DNA of 39,021 nucleotides from contig SYKL01000299.1 in NCBI GenBank assembly GCA_005797785.1, positions 1 through 39,021 of the forward strand, in the 5' to 3' direction. Positions 1-11,301 of the stretch are shown one piece after another. Position numbers and translations under genes: made by a program. A model generated the notes under the pieces. The model made no database searches. It was not told where the DNA came from and saw nothing but the letters and a program-made list of their open reading frames with translations. The DNA comes from Pseudomonadota bacterium. GTDB lineage: Bacteria; Myxococcota_A; UBA796; GCA-2862545. Every line of letters starts with the position of its first letter. Within the stretch, counting starts at the first letter, position 1.

Positions 1-2
1 CG

Positions 3-407
3 TCGGGCCCCAAAAAGCAGTTTGTGACCAACGGAAAGACGATGTGGGTCTATTCCGAGGCCGACAAACAGGTCATTCGCTACGACGATCTTTCGGGTTC
101 GACAACAGCGGACATGCTCCTTGGATCCTTGGATACCCTGGATGAACTGTTCACAGTGGACCTCGATCCCGCGGATAAGGTGGGGTATTCCCTCGATTTG
201 GTTCCGAAAAAGGAAGGGAACGTTAAAAAGCTTCATCTGGAGCTCAGCGCGGATTACCTTGTTGAAAAAGTGATCATTACCGACAGCTTTGACAGCGTGA
301 CCGAACTGGCGTTCGCTAAGGTGCAGCTGAACGCCAATATTCCAGACTCTACCTTTCAATTCAAAAAGCCGGCCGGCGTGGAAGAGATCTCGGCAGGGGG
401 AAAATAG
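3..407 (+). CDS. lolA: Outer-membrane lipoprotein carrier protein LolA-like, C-terminal part (5' truncated by window edge)
   Basis: Open reading frame continues to the window edge (SGPKKQFVTNGKTMWVYSEADKQVIRYD...); LolA-like 'W.Y....QV' and '..LELSADYLVEKVIITDSFDSVTELAFAKVQLNANIPDSTFQFKKPAGVE' pattern. Confidence 0.8.
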   Translation, partial: SGPKKQFVTNGKTMWVYSEADKQVIRYDDLSGSTTADMLLGSLDTLDELFTVDLDPADKVGYSLDLVPKKEGNVKKLHLELSADYLVEKVIITDSFDSVTELAFAKVQLNANIPDSTFQFKKPAGVEEISAGGK

Positions 408-409
408 CC

Positions 410-1771
410 ATGGAGCGCGTTCACCTGGTGAGCTTGGGCTGTCCGAAAAACCGGGTGGATTCCGAGGTAATGGTAGGGCAACTGCGGAGCGGTCCGTTCC
501 AATTGGTAGATGGGCCGGAAGACGCGGACGTGATCATCGTTAACACCTGCTCTTTCATTCAGCCGGCCACGGAGGAATCGATCGAGACCGTGTTGGAAAT
601 GGCCAAATTCAAAGAAGAGGGCAGCTGCAAAAAGCTCGTCGTGACTGGCTGTATGGTCCAACGGTACGGCCAGTCGTTGGAAGGGGAGCTCCCGGAAGTC
701 GACCATTTCTTGGGCACCGGGGAATACCACCGCATTGCGGACGTTTTAAAGGCTCGTTCGGGCGAAATCCCGAAGTCCTTTGTCGACGTGCCGATGTACA
801 TCCACGATGAGCTCGCTCCTCGGGTCAATTCCTGGAGCAAAAGCTCGGCCTATCTGAAGATTTCCGAAGGCTGCGATCATCGTTGTGCTTTCTGCATCAT
901 TCCACAGTTGCGCGGAAAACTCCGTTCGCGGACGATTCCATCGTTGGTGGCGGAGGCTCAGCGCCTCGCGGAAGAGGGCGTGGTCGAATTGAACCTGATC
1001 AGTCAGGACTCGACGGCGTACGGACGAGATCTTCGCGATGGATCCGACCTTGGCGCTCTGCTGCGGGCGTTGGCGAAGGTCGATGTGCGCTGGTTGCGCC
1101 TCCACTATGCTTATCCCATTGGGCTTCCCAAGAGCTTCTTGGAGGTCATGGCGGAAGAGCCGAAGGTGGTTCGCTATTTGGACATGCCGCTGCAACACGC
1201 CTCGGGAAGCATGCTTCGCGCCATGCGGCGAGGCGTCACCCGTGAAGGACAGGAGCGGATTCTGGAGCGAGTAAAGAAGTACGTTCCAGATGTCGCTCTT
1301 CGTACCACGTTTATTGTGGGCTTTCCGGGGGAGACCGACGCGGACTTTGCGGAGCTGTGCGATTTTGTTCGCGCACAGCGCTTCGATCATGTCGGCGTCT
1401 TTACTTATTTTCAAGAGGATGGCACTCCCGCTGCCGAGATGGACGGCCAGGTCGAAGACGACGTTAAGAAGGCACGTCAAGCCGAATTGATGGCCATTCA
1501 AGCGGAGATCAGCCGGTCGCGGCTGAAAGAAAAAGTGGGTTCGGTGATCGATGTGTTGGTCGAGGGAGTATCGGAAGAATCCGAGCTTTTACTTCGCGGC
1601 CGCACCGAGTGGCAGGCGCCGGACGTCGACGGACAGGTGTTCATCAACGATGCGCCGGAAGACGTGAAAGTTGGCCAGATTCGGCCACTGCGCGTGACTC
1701 AGGCGGGGGACTACGATCTGGTCGGGGAGCTGCTGCCAGGCTGGATGCCGGCTACATCGGCGCAGGCGTAA
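410..1771 (+). CDS. rimO: Ribosomal protein S12 methylthiotransferase RimO (radical SAM)
   Basis: MERVHLVSLGCPKNRVDSEVM N-terminus, radical SAM motif CDHRCAFCIIP, C-terminal TRAM-like region. Confidence 0.95.
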   Translation: MERVHLVSLGCPKNRVDSEVMVGQLRSGPFQLVDGPEDADVIIVNTCSFIQPATEESIETVLEMAKFKEEGSCKKLVVTGCMVQRYGQSLEGELPEVDHFLGTGEYHRIADVLKARSGEIPKSFVDVPMYIHDELAPRVNSWSKSSAYLKISEGCDHRCAFCIIPQLRGKLRSRTIPSLVAEAQRLAEEGVVELNLISQDSTAYGRDLRDGSDLGALLRALAKVDVRWLRLHYAYPIGLPKSFLEVMAEEPKVVRYLDMPLQHASGSMLRAMRRGVTREGQERILERVKKYVPDVALRTTFIVGFPGETDADFAELCDFVRAQRFDHVGVFTYFQEDGTPAAEMDGQVEDDVKKARQAELMAIQAEISRSRLKEKVGSVIDVLVEGVSEESELLLRGRTEWQAPDVDGQVFINDAPEDVKVGQIRPLRVTQAGDYDLVGELLPGWMPATSAQA

Positions 1772-2936
1772 CCATCGAAAGAGCCTTTTGCAGCTGTGTA
1801 TCGGCGGCAAGCCGGTCGTCAGCCTGTAAGGACCAGGGGATGTTGCCCGAGGCCGGAGAATCCACAAGAACGTCCGGCGCTCGCCCTTGATGGCTGGTCA
1901 CCGGTTTGCCCGAGGGCGTGTAGTACCGGCCGGTGGTAAGCTTTAGGGCACTTTGATCGGGGTAAATGAACACGCTCTGAACGGTTCCTTTGCCGTAGGT
2001 CGCGTGTCCCACCAGCTTGGCGCGGCCGGAATCTTGAAGGGCAGCGGCTACGATTTCGGAGCCGGATGCGGACATTTCGTTGACGAGGACGGCGATCGGG
2101 ATGTTCGCGGACAGGGCATTAGGCTGCGCGGAAAACTCCTCGATCCCATTGGTTCGGCTGCGCGCTGTGGCGATCACGCCGTCGGCCAAAAACAGGTCCG
2201 CCACTTTGAGGGATTCGTCGAGGAGTCCGCCGGGGTTGTCGCGGAGGTCGAGAACGAGGGCGTCGAAAGGCGGCTCTGAGGCGAGGGCCGCAGCGACGTC
2301 GTCTGCGGATCCGCGTTGGAATTGCGACAACCGAAGGTAAAGTACTTTACCATATCGGGCAACCGAAACCGAGGGGACGAGAACGCGATCGCGCACGGGC
2401 CGCAACTCCCGTGGCTCGGACCAGCCGTCGCGCTGGATCGTCAACACGACGGTTTCCCCATTGGGGCCGTCCAACTGGCGGGTGAGGCGATCGATCTCGG
2501 TCAGGGCCGTTTCGCCATTGATGGCCACGATCCGATCACCGGTTCCCAGGCCGGCGCGTTCGGCCGGACTTCCGGGAATAACGCCGATCACCCGGACTTC
2601 TTCGGTGCTGGTTTGCAGTTCGACGCCGATCCCGTCGTAGGCGCCGTCGCGGTGTTGGGAGAGTTCGGCGGCCTGTTCCGCGGACATCCAGCGAGAATGT
2701 TCGTCCAAGGAAGCCAACATACCGCGAATCGCAGCATCGACCATGGCATCCCGATCGACGGGATCGACATAGGCGCGATCGATCTGCTCAAACACATCCT
2801 CAAAGCGCGCGATTTGACTGTTGCGCGCGTTCGCGCGCTCTGCGCCCAGCAGGCCGACCCCCAAGCCGGCGGACATTCCCGCGGTGAAGAGCAGGCCAAC
2901 CAGCACCAAGGCGCGTCCGGGCGTGTACTCGTTCAT
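1752..2936 (-). CDS. S41 family carboxy-terminal processing peptidase with PDZ domain
   Basis: PDZ region (GIGVELQTS...GSPAERAGLGTGDRIVAINGE) and catalytic NEMSASGSEIVAAALQ...GHATYGKGTVQ. Confidence 0.92.
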   Translation of the reverse strand: MNEYTPGRALVLVGLLFTAGMSAGLGVGLLGAERANARNSQIARFEDVFEQIDRAYVDPVDRDAMVDAAIRGMLASLDEHSRWMSAEQAAELSQHRDGAYDGIGVELQTSTEEVRVIGVIPGSPAERAGLGTGDRIVAINGETALTEIDRLTRQLDGPNGETVVLTIQRDGWSEPRELRPVRDRVLVPSVSVARYGKVLYLRLSQFQRGSADDVAAALASEPPFDALVLDLRDNPGGLLDESLKVADLFLADGVIATARSRTNGIEEFSAQPNALSANIPIAVLVNEMSASGSEIVAAALQDSGRAKLVGHATYGKGTVQSVFIYPDQSALKLTTGRYYTPSGKPVTSHQGRAPDVLVDSPASGNIPWSLQADDRLAADTQLQKALSMVTPAPM

Positions 2937-3057
2937 TTGCTTCCTGCCGCTGTACTATACCGCGCCGTGAAGGAGGCGTGTACAGGATTCGTGTTCCAAA
3001 CCGGCGGAGGAAACTTCCGACGGCGTGGCGGCGGGATAGGGTGCGGTGGGGGTTCGG

Positions 3058-3591
3058 ATGCGAATTGCCGTCTATGGGGGCAGCTTTAATCCGCCGCACG
3101 TGGGGCATGGTCTGGTGGCTGCGTGGCTGCGGTGGACCGAACGGGCGGACGAAGTGTGGCTATTGCCTTGTTTTGACCACCCATTTGAGAAAGAGATGGC
3201 GTCGTTCGAGCATCGCGTGGCGATGTGTCGCGAACTTGCGGTTGCAGTAGGGCCTTGGGTGAAGGTGAATGAGGTCGAAAGAACGCTTCCTTCGCCCAGC
3301 TTTACCATCGATACCTTGGACGCTCTCGCGGGTTCACACCCCGAACACCGTTTTCGTTGGGTGTTGGGCGCGGATCTGTTGCCGACGGTTGGGCGGTGGA
3401 AGCGTTGGGATAGGATTGAGGCGGAATATTCCCCGATTGTGGTGGGAAGAGGGGGCTATACGGGGCCATCGGACGCTTTGGTGTTCCCGGATGTTTCGTC
3501 CACCGAGATCCGGCGCCGGGTTCGCTCAGGCGAGCCGATCGATCACTTGGTCCCGGCAGGGGTCGCCCGCCTGATGGTTTCTAGAAATTAG
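3058..3591 (+). CDS. nadD: Nicotinate-nucleotide adenylyltransferase
   Basis: MRIAVYGGSFNPPHVGH nucleotidyltransferase motif and SSTEIRRRVRSGEPI C-terminal motif. Confidence 0.93.
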   Translation: MRIAVYGGSFNPPHVGHGLVAAWLRWTERADEVWLLPCFDHPFEKEMASFEHRVAMCRELAVAVGPWVKVNEVERTLPSPSFTIDTLDALAGSHPEHRFRWVLGADLLPTVGRWKRWDRIEAEYSPIVVGRGGYTGPSDALVFPDVSSTEIRRRVRSGEPIDHLVPAGVARLMVSRN

Positions 3592-5071
3592 GCCCAAAGC
3601 CGATGATGCCGAAGTTTGTGCCTCCATCCCCATCGGCATCGGCGCCATCGATCACCACCGCGCCGTGATCCGGTTGCGCTGCCACCAATGGATTTGCTCC
3701 GGAGCCCGGTAATCCGCAGGGTTCGAGCGCTTCGAATGTGAAGGAGCCGGGATTGAAGAGTTCGTTGCAAGAAACGGCGTCCCCGAGCACCGAGTCCAGG
3801 GCGTTGGCTCGTGAAGTTCCGCCGACCACCAGGACTTTCCCGTCCGGTGTGGGCACCAACGCGGCATGTGCGCGGGCATGCGTCATGGCCCCAACTTCCG
3901 TCCAGGTGTCGATCGCGGGGTCAAAGACAAACGCTCTTCCCGTCGCCTCTCCGCCGGAATTGGCATGGGCGCGAAGGGAGGAACCGCCGACCGCCAGCAC
4001 CCGGCCGTCGTCCAAGGCGATCATCGCAAGCCCTTGCAAGGCCACCGGTAGGCTCTCGACTTCTTCGGTTGTGCCGTTGGAGAGCATTTTTAGGCAGCCC
4101 TCGACCGGGTCGGTGTAGGTGACGGTGTCGTTGGGGGCGGCGCCGCCGCAAAGGAGCGCTTCATTGCTGTTGAGGGGGACGGCGGCGAATCCGAGCCCGG
4201 GAAGACCGGTGAGGGTTCCGCTGGCGAAGGTTTCCTGACCGACTGGATCGAAAATTTCGTATGTCGTTTCGGCGAAATCGCCGCTGTCGTCTCGGCCGCC
4301 CACCAAAAGTACCTTCCCATCGGTGAGCGGCACGGCGCGGTGGTCGGTCCTGGGGAATTGAAGGCCGGCGGAGGCCCAGGTAAATGCGCCGGCCGTGGCA
4401 TCCAAGATGGCGACGTTCGTCGTCCCATTTTCACCGCCGGCCAGTATAATCCACTCTGAGTCCCCATTTTGAACGAGAGTGGCGGTCGCCCTGGATTGAG
4501 GGTCGACGGTACCATCGTTGTCGTAGTCGGGGAGAAGGGTGTAATCCGCAAACTCCCAGCTGCCCTCGTCTAAGTTAGGCATACGTTGCACGTTATCGTA
4601 ACCGTCGGCGCCAAACAGCAGGGTATCGCCATTCGCGAGCATCACCAAGGTGCCGTCGGGCGCAGAGGGACTAGCGCCAATTTCGCCGATCCCGCCGGTT
4701 TCGGCGACGAGCATCGACGCGGTGAGGGGCTCCTGCTCGGTTTCCACGGTGAACGGACCAGTTTCGCCAAACGCGATCAGTTTTGAAGGATCGATGGTCC
4801 CTTCGGAGCCACCGGTGCGCTCCAGTGCAAGGCCAATCCAAGCATCGTCGAGGGGGCCGAGTTCCTCGGCGGTGGCAGTTGCAGTTGGAAACCCTAAAAA
4901 CAATACTTCTACGTCCCCATCCTCGCGTACCGTGAGGGTTGCGGTCGGGCCCGCGGTCATGGGCGTCTGGTTCAACGGGTACAATGGCGTAATGTCCAAG
5001 GTGTATTTCGCCCTGTCATTGCAGGCGGTCAACAAACCAAGGATGGCGAAAGCGGTGCGAGGCATGGGCAT
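3581..5071 (-). CDS. Kelch/galactose-oxidase-like repeat lipoprotein
   Basis: Lipobox-like LGLLTAC near the N-terminus; repeated beta-propeller motifs (DGKVLLVGGRD, DGRVLAVGGSS, DGKVLVVGGTS). Start placed at ATG 5071 rather than the longer ORF start. Confidence 0.8.
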   Translation of the reverse strand: MPMPRTAFAILGLLTACNDRAKYTLDITPLYPLNQTPMTAGPTATLTVREDGDVEVLFLGFPTATATAEELGPLDDAWIGLALERTGGSEGTIDPSKLIAFGETGPFTVETEQEPLTASMLVAETGGIGEIGASPSAPDGTLVMLANGDTLLFGADGYDNVQRMPNLDEGSWEFADYTLLPDYDNDGTVDPQSRATATLVQNGDSEWIILAGGENGTTNVAILDATAGAFTWASAGLQFPRTDHRAVPLTDGKVLLVGGRDDSGDFAETTYEIFDPVGQETFASGTLTGLPGLGFAAVPLNSNEALLCGGAAPNDTVTYTDPVEGCLKMLSNGTTEEVESLPVALQGLAMIALDDGRVLAVGGSSLRAHANSGGEATGRAFVFDPAIDTWTEVGAMTHARAHAALVPTPDGKVLVVGGTSRANALDSVLGDAVSCNELFNPGSFTFEALEPCGLPGSGANPLVAAQPDHGAVVIDGADADGDGGTNFGIIGFGPNF

Positions 5072-5100
5072 CGCGCGGTAGGATACCAGACGAGAGGCGG

Positions 5101-5880
5101 GTGCGGGTGGTGAACGACACGGTGACATGTCTCAACGGCGCACGGATGGCGGCGGTTCCGGGGGTGGTGCACGGATTCACTACGCGTGAAGGCGGCGTTT
5201 CACTCGGCGGGTGCAGCTCGTTGAACTTGGCCGTTCGGGCGGGCGATCCACCCGAATGTGTGCAGGAAAATTGGCGGCGGGTTGCGCTTCGGTTCGGGGT
5301 GGAGCCCGCTCAGATCGCGGTCTTGAGTCAGGTGCACGGCAACCGGGTGTTGCGCGTGTTCGAGGGCCGTGGCGCCTTGCAGCCGGTCGGCGAAGCGGAT
5401 GCGGCGGTGTGTACGGTTTCTGGTGTGCTGTTGGCGGTTCGGGTGGCGGACTGCGTTCCGGTGTTGTTCGCGGCCCCAGGGGGGATTGCTGTGGCCCACG
5501 CGGGATGGCGCGGGGTGGCGTTGCAGGTGGTGCAGCGCACGGTGGAAGCGCTGTGCATGGCAACGGGGGCGCGTCCTGACGCCGTGGTGGCTTCTATTGG
5601 CCCGCACATTTCGCAGCCGGCCTTTGAGGTGGGGGAGGAGGTCGTCGAGGCCCTGGTGGCTTCTGGCGTGGCGCCGGAGGGCTGGATTGATCGCACGGGC
5701 GTGCGACCGCATGTGGACCTCGGGTTCGTGGTGCGCGAACAATTGCGCGGCGCTGGCGTGATTTCGATCGATCACCTGGAATCATGTACGTACTTCGACC
5801 AACGATTTTTCTCTCATCGGCGCGATGGCGACGCCAGCGGAAGGTTCGCGGGTGTGATCGCCATGAAAGGTTCGCGTTGA
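5101..5880 (+). CDS. pgeF: Laccase-domain / polyphenol oxidase family protein (YfiH/PgeF family)
   Basis: VHGFTTREGGVS, LSQVHGNRV, VRVADCVPVLFA, AVAHAGWRG and IGPHISQPAFEVGEEV motifs. Confidence 0.92.
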   Translation: MRVVNDTVTCLNGARMAAVPGVVHGFTTREGGVSLGGCSSLNLAVRAGDPPECVQENWRRVALRFGVEPAQIAVLSQVHGNRVLRVFEGRGALQPVGEADAAVCTVSGVLLAVRVADCVPVLFAAPGGIAVAHAGWRGVALQVVQRTVEALCMATGARPDAVVASIGPHISQPAFEVGEEVVEALVASGVAPEGWIDRTGVRPHVDLGFVVREQLRGAGVISIDHLESCTYFDQRFFSHRRDGDASGRFAGVIAMKGSR

Positions 5881-6914
5881 TTTGGGTGGCGCTGTTTGCC
5901 TGTTTTTCGGGCGATCCGGCGTTGGATCAAGAACGGCGGGCCTTGGACGCTTGGCGTCAAGGAGTAACAGCCCTGGAGGACCGCGAATACGAGAAGGCCC
6001 AACAGCGTTTTGCCGAGGCCCGGCCGCTCTCCAAAGAAGATCCTTTGGTGATCGCCTGGGAGGCCAAAGCCTTGGCGGATCAGGGCCAACTGGAAAAGGC
6101 GGTCGAAGTCCTGGAACAAGCGTTGAAGGTCCAACCTGACTTTCCAGAAGCGCGCTACAACCGGGCGGCGTACCTCTGCCGATTGCAGCGGCCTGAGGAT
6201 GCCGCCGCCGAGCTGCAGATCGCCTTTGAACAGGGGGTTTCGGTTACTCCACGCCAGACGCTGCTGGATCCGGACTTTGCCGCGTGGCAGGGGCATGAGG
6301 CATTTGAAGGGGTATTGCCTTCGGAAAGCCTGTCGGTGGCGGTGGAAGGTCCGGAAGGATCGGTTTTTTGGGGCAGTGAGTTTCGACTGCGGCTTCGGGT
6401 GCTCGGAGCGGGGGATTCTGTGCTGGAGGTACACGCCCCGCAAACCCAGGGCGGAGCGCAGTTGCTTGCCGTGGACGAGTTGGAGGTTGCGAGCAGCGAG
6501 GGCTTGTTTCGTGACCTTACCTACCGATTTCGGGTGTTAGAGCCGGGGAACTGGGTGATGGGTCCCTTTTCGGTCACGGCGGGCCGACGACAGACGGAAG
6601 GCCCGGAAGTTGTGGTGACGGCCAAAGCGCCCCCCGATCGAGCGGTTACGCAATCTGCGCCCTGGGTCTGGCGAACTCCCCGCGAGCTGCTGCTCGATCC
6701 AAACGCCGAATGGGCGCGCCGGGAGGGGGGAAACGTACTGGTAACGTCCAATCCGGGCGATCGGGTGGATGTCATTCCCGCGATGGAACCGACTCGGTAC
6801 AGTTGGAAACGGAAAGACGGCCAAGAACGATTTGTATGGGTTTACTCGATGCCGACGCCGGCCAAGGTGACCCTCCGGCGTCCTGGGGAGCCAGCGCTGG
6901 AGAAAGAGCTTTAG
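5877..6914 (+). CDS. TPR-containing exported protein with BatD-like region
   Basis: Frame 5784-6914; probable TTG start at 5877 overlapping the previous stop (TTGA) followed by a hydrophobic leader LIWVALFACFSG; TPR-like helices then beta-rich BatD-like segment. Confidence 0.65.
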   Translation: MIWVALFACFSGDPALDQERRALDAWRQGVTALEDREYEKAQQRFAEARPLSKEDPLVIAWEAKALADQGQLEKAVEVLEQALKVQPDFPEARYNRAAYLCRLQRPEDAAAELQIAFEQGVSVTPRQTLLDPDFAAWQGHEAFEGVLPSESLSVAVEGPEGSVFWGSEFRLRLRVLGAGDSVLEVHAPQTQGGAQLLAVDELEVASSEGLFRDLTYRFRVLEPGNWVMGPFSVTAGRRQTEGPEVVVTAKAPPDRAVTQSAPWVWRTPRELLLDPNAEWARREGGNVLVTSNPGDRVDVIPAMEPTRYSWKRKDGQERFVWVYSMPTPAKVTLRRPGEPALEKEL

Positions 6915-6971
6915 CGTTTGGATTTTCGGGTAAGGTCGATGCCGTCATGATGCGATCGCCGGATGGGCGCT

Positions 6972-9629
6972 CTACGGCCCGACGGCCGTGTCGGTATCGG
7001 CCACGTCGGTGTCCCCGACATCGGTGTCTTCTCCGCTGCATGCTCCGCATTCCAGGAGCTCGCCCATCAAGCCAGCCAGGGTGTTGCCAGCGCAGGCGAG
7101 GAAGGTCGCCGCCGGATCGCATTCAAAGCCGTAACGGGTGGCGTCCGTCACCGTATTGTTGGTGAGGTTGTGCTCGCCAACACCCACATTGAAGCCAGAT
7201 AATCCTGGGTTTGTGACGTGAACGTTGGTGGCGGAAATGGCGGAGTTGACGGCGTAGATCCCATGTCCTCCGGGGGCAACGATCTGTCCGTCCCGATCTT
7301 CGTCGACGCCGTCGATCGTGAGTGCGGTGGAGGTGGTCGAAATTCCATGCAGCCCAATGTTTTGAAAATGAATGCCGGTGATGGAGGCGGTGCCAAGAGT
7401 GGACAAAAGCGCGCCTGAGCCAGCGATGTCCGTGGTTTCCCCGAACGACAGCCCGGAAAGTGCGACTTGAACCCCCGGGTAGGTTGCCGAGCCGGTGATG
7501 GCGAGCGCATTTCCGACGGTGACCCCGTCGACCTCCAAGTCGGTAATTTCGACGTCGGCACCGATGGTCGAATAGGTCAAGTGCACGGCAGCATCCGTGG
7601 ATGAACCGACCTGAAGGGCGTTGGTCACGGAGACGTCGTCGATTTCGATCGGTGAGTTTGCAGCGATGAGAGCACGGCCGCGAATGTCGTCGAGCGAAGA
7701 ATTCTTTACTTCGGTGGTGCAGTTTGAAACGCTGATGCCGTAGCCGTTGAAGGTGGTTTCATAGCTGTAATCCAACACACCGTTCAGGTAGGATTCATAC
7801 TTGTAGTTCTCAGCAGTAACGCCGGTAATGCTGATTTGATTGAGTTCCAGTGTGGCGCTTGCGCAGTACACGGGACTGGTACCAATGTTATCGAAAGTTG
7901 TATTCGCAATCCGAGAACTACCGGTGTCATTGTAATACATGTAAATGACGTCGGAGTTGTAGTCCGTAAAGCTGCAATTGTTGACGTCCAGATCCGAAAA
8001 GATAGAGTAGATACCCATATCTCCCGCTGAGAAATCGCTGTCCGTGATCGCCAGGTGAGAATCGCTGACTTCGATATCGCGCCCGTTGTAGTAGCTGTAC
8101 GTCTCGGTGATGTCGCCGGTTTCCTCATCCACATACGTGTACATGGACGTATCACCATTGTTTTGGAAGGTGCTGTTCGTCAAGACACCGACGGACGACT
8201 CCTGCATGTAAAGGCCGGCGGCCCGGCTCTGGTCGAAAATGCACTGGTCGCAACCAAAGGTCGACTCGTGCGCCCAAACTCCGCTACCGGTGTTGTTGCT
8301 GAAAGTGACGCCGGAAACTTCCACGTCCGCGAAAATGGGGGCAAGACCAAAGGTGCCGTTTCCGGAAAGTTCGCCGCCAGTCCAGGACAGGTCGGATTCC
8401 CATGGAGCGACCGCCATATTGCAGACGATGTACCCCATGTCGTCGTAGCAGGTATCGTCGTCGTCTCGGGTGCCGGTGACATTCACGTCGGTCAACGTCA
8501 TGGTGCTACTGAAGGCGATAATTCCCCACCGGGCGTTGTCCGTAACCTGAGTGTTGCTGATGTTGAGGATGACGCCGGTGTCGTTTCCGGGGCTTTGGTA
8601 GACACCAGCACCGGTATTGCCGGAAACGGTGGTGTCACTGATGGTCATGTCGGTTCCCAGGCCGATGACGCCGAAAGCCCCGGAGAAATCATCCGAGCTG
8701 GTTTGGGGCTGCGCGAGTTCTTCGGTGGTGACGATGGTTGCCCCAGCGATTTGAAGCGTTTGACCTCCTTCGTCGACGACACCGTACTGTTGGTAGTCGG
8801 TGATGCTGACGTCGGACAGCGAGGCATTGGACGCTTTCAGCCAGACGCCAACATAGCTGCCGGAGAGGGTGTCTCCGGTCATTGAGAGTTCGCCGGCACT
8901 TTCAACGAGGACGTCCCCGAGAAAATTCCCGGTGAACACATTGGCGTTCAAGATGGCGATCGCGTCGTCGGCGTGAACTGCCCACCCGTCAAACGCTTCG
9001 TTGGTGGTGAGAATCGTACCGGAAATTGCATTTTCGGTGAGGGTGCCGACGGCGCCGTCCTTCAGAGTGACGCCGTAGCCATTCGCCGCGGTGATGACGC
9101 TGGTGGATAGATCGAGGGTTCCCCCATCGATTTCCAGGCCCCCGTCGCCGGGCGCGTCGATGGTGAGGTCGGAAGCGGTGACTTCCGCATCGGCCGCCTT
9201 GACGGCGAAATTGCCGATGGCGCCAAAGTTCACGTGGTCCAGGACCAATCGGCCACCGGTGATGACGATGCCCGATCGCGTGGATTCCACCTGAAGGTCG
9301 GAGAGGGCCACATCGATGTCGCCGGAAATGTTCACCGGTGCTGTGTTGGTTGGAGCCGTCCAAACAGCGCCATCTTCACCAACAATACTGATGGGACGCG
9401 TGATCGTGACCTCTTCTTCGTAGGTGCCGGCGCACAAGCGCAGCGTGGCTCCGTCGCTGGCGGCGTCCACAGCATCTTGAATGAGTCCGAACGAACCTTC
9501 GTCATCCACGGTAATGCATCCGGTGGCTACGCCATCGGTGTCGCCGTCGGTGTCCTGACCGGATGTGTCGTTTCCAGCATTGCATGCGAGAAGTGCGATC
9601 GTCAGAGAACAACAGACAAACAGGCGCAT
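6972..9629 (-). CDS. Large right-handed parallel beta-helix repeat lipoprotein
   Basis: [16 protein letters not shown] lipobox; many short beta-helix-like repeats ([31 protein letters not shown]...). DTD-rich stretches at both ends. Confidence 0.85.
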   Translation of the reverse strand: MRLFVCCSLTIALLACNAGNDTSGQDTDGDTDGVATGCITVDDEGSFGLIQDAVDAASDGATLRLCAGTYEEEVTITRPISIVGEDGAVWTAPTNTAPVNISGDIDVALSDLQVESTRSGIVITGGRLVLDHVNFGAIGNFAVKAADAEVTASDLTIDAPGDGGLEIDGGTLDLSTSVITAANGYGVTLKDGAVGTLTENAISGTILTTNEAFDGWAVHADDAIAILNANVFTGNFLGDVLVESAGELSMTGDTLSGSYVGVWLKASNASLSDVSITDYQQYGVVDEGGQTLQIAGATIVTTEELAQPQTSSDDFSGAFGVIGLGTDMTISDTTVSGNTGAGVYQSPGNDTGVILNISNTQVTDNARWGIIAFSSTMTLTDVNVTGTRDDDDTCYDDMGYIVCNMAVAPWESDLSWTGGELSGNGTFGLAPIFADVEVSGVTFSNNTGSGVWAHESTFGCDQCIFDQSRAAGLYMQESSVGVLTNSTFQNNGDTSMYTYVDEETGDITETYSYYNGRDIEVSDSHLAITDSDFSAGDMGIYSIFSDLDVNNCSFTDYNSDVIYMYYNDTGSSRIANTTFDNIGTSPVYCASATLELNQISITGVTAENYKYESYLNGVLDYSYETTFNGYGISVSNCTTEVKNSSLDDIRGRALIAANSPIEIDDVSVTNALQVGSSTDAAVHLTYSTIGADVEITDLEVDGVTVGNALAITGSATYPGVQVALSGLSFGETTDIAGSGALLSTLGTASITGIHFQNIGLHGISTTSTALTIDGVDEDRDGQIVAPGGHGIYAVNSAISATNVHVTNPGLSGFNVGVGEHNLTNNTVTDATRYGFECDPAATFLACAGNTLAGLMGELLECGACSGEDTDVGDTDVADTDTAVGP

Positions 9630-9732
9630 TTTCCATCTCCGAGGGCACAACGTACTTGGCGGCGGTCGGATCGCCAACAGGATTGGATACGGAACGTCTT
9701 CTTCGTTAGGAAGGGGACGCTTAGGGGGTCGG

Positions 9733-11289
9733 ATGGAATCGGAGCGAGAACGCCTGCATCAGCGATTGGCGGCGATGGATGCTCGGGCTGACGCTGGCGG
9801 CGGTGAGGATCGAATCCGCAAACACCATGAGCAAGGCAAACTCACCCCACGGGAACGCTTGGATGCCTTGTTGGATCCGGGCTCTTTTGTGGAACTCGAT
9901 CGCTTTGTCACCCATCAGTGCCATGATTTTGGCATGGAACGCCAGCAGTTCCTCGGTGACGGCGTGGTGACAGGCTACGGGCGGGTGGATGGGCGCTTGG
10001 TCTACCTGTTTGCGCAGGACTTTACCGTCTTTGGGGGCTCACTTTCAGGTGCCCATGCGGCAAAAGTGTGCAAGGTCATGGACTTGGCCATGCGAAACGG
10101 CGCACCGATCCTAGGTTTGAACGATAGTGGTGGCGCTCGGATCCAGGAAGGGGTGGTTTCCCTCGGTGGATATGCGGATATCTTCCTGCGGAACACCCTC
10201 GCGTCGGGAGTTGTGCCGCAGATTTCGGCGATCCTCGGCCCTTGCGCGGGTGGCGCGGTTTATTCCCCGGCGATCACGGATTTTATCGCGATGGTGGATG
10301 AGACCTCGTACATGTTTGTGACCGGGCCGGATGTGATCAAGACGGTCACCCACGAACAGGTCACCAAAGATGAATTAGGAGGGGCCGATACGCACAACCG
10401 CGTGTCCGGCGTGGCTCACTTCAAGGTGCCCGACGAACGCGCGATGATGGCGTTGTTGAGGGAATTGTTGTCGTATCTTCCCTCCAACAACATGGAGGAG
10501 GCACCCCGCAGGCCCACCGAAGACTCCCCACAACGTAAATGTCCAGAGTTGACCGAACTTGTCCCAACCAATCCCAACAAGCCGTACGACATTGTCGAGC
10601 TCATTCGGGCATTGATGGATGATCACCGGTTTCTTGAGGTGCAAGGCCAGTATGCGCAGAACATCGTGGTCGGTTTCGGCCGGCTCGGCGAGCGGTCCGT
10701 GGGCGTTGTTGCCAATCAACCGGCGCACTTGGCGGGTTGTCTCGACGTCAACGCATCGATCAAGGCGGCCCGTTTTGTGCGGTTTTGCGATGCGTTCAAC
10801 ATTCCCGTGCTGACTCTGGTCGATGTTCCAGGGTTTTTACCAGGAACGGCGCAGGAATATGGAGGCATTATCAAACACGGCGCGAAACTTCTGTATGCGT
10901 TTGCCGAGGCGACCGTTCCGAAAGTGACGTTGATCACCAGAAAAGCGTACGGGGGCGCCTACGATGTGATGAGCAGTAAGCACATTCGTGCGGACTTCAA
11001 TTTTGCATGGCCAACGGCGGAAATCGCGGTCATGGGCCCCGAAGGCGCGGTCAACATCATCTATCGATCGGAACTGGCTAACGCGGCCGATCCTGTAGCA
11101 AAGCGTGCGGAATTGGTGGCGGACTACCGAGAAAAATTTGCGAATCCATATGGCGCGGCGGCTCTAGGCTACATCGATGAAGTGTTGCGGCCTGAAGATA
11201 CGCGAATTCGGTTGATTGCTGCGTTTGATAGCCTAAAAAATAAGCGAGATCAGAACCCGCCGAAGAAACACGGCAACATTCCGCTCTAG
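9733..11289 (+). CDS. Acyl-CoA carboxylase beta (carboxyltransferase) subunit, propionyl-/methylcrotonyl-type
   Basis: [109 protein letters not shown]. Confidence 0.95.
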   Translation: MESERERLHQRLAAMDARADAGGGEDRIRKHHEQGKLTPRERLDALLDPGSFVELDRFVTHQCHDFGMERQQFLGDGVVTGYGRVDGRLVYLFAQDFTVFGGSLSGAHAAKVCKVMDLAMRNGAPILGLNDSGGARIQEGVVSLGGYADIFLRNTLASGVVPQISAILGPCAGGAVYSPAITDFIAMVDETSYMFVTGPDVIKTVTHEQVTKDELGGADTHNRVSGVAHFKVPDERAMMALLRELLSYLPSNNMEEAPRRPTEDSPQRKCPELTELVPTNPNKPYDIVELIRALMDDHRFLEVQGQYAQNIVVGFGRLGERSVGVVANQPAHLAGCLDVNASIKAARFVRFCDAFNIPVLTLVDVPGFLPGTAQEYGGIIKHGAKLLYAFAEATVPKVTLITRKAYGGAYDVMSSKHIRADFNFAWPTAEIAVMGPEGAVNIIYRSELANAADPVAKRAELVADYREKFANPYGAAALGYIDEVLRPEDTRIRLIAAFDSLKNKRDQNPPKKHGNIPL

Positions 11290-11301
11290 CCGCCGCCCGC
11301 G

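Noticed and set aside
746-1501. 251-aa minus-strand ORF antisense to rimO
   Set aside because: No recognisable motifs; overlaps the well-supported rimO frame.
2316-3089. 257-aa plus-strand ORF antisense to the S41 peptidase
   Set aside because: Glycine-rich low-complexity shadow ORF; the opposite strand encodes a clear S41 protease.
6974-6989. ACGGCC-CGAC-GGCCGT hairpin at the 3' end of the beta-helix gene as intrinsic terminator
   Set aside because: Only a 6-bp stem and no U-tract in the direction of transcription.
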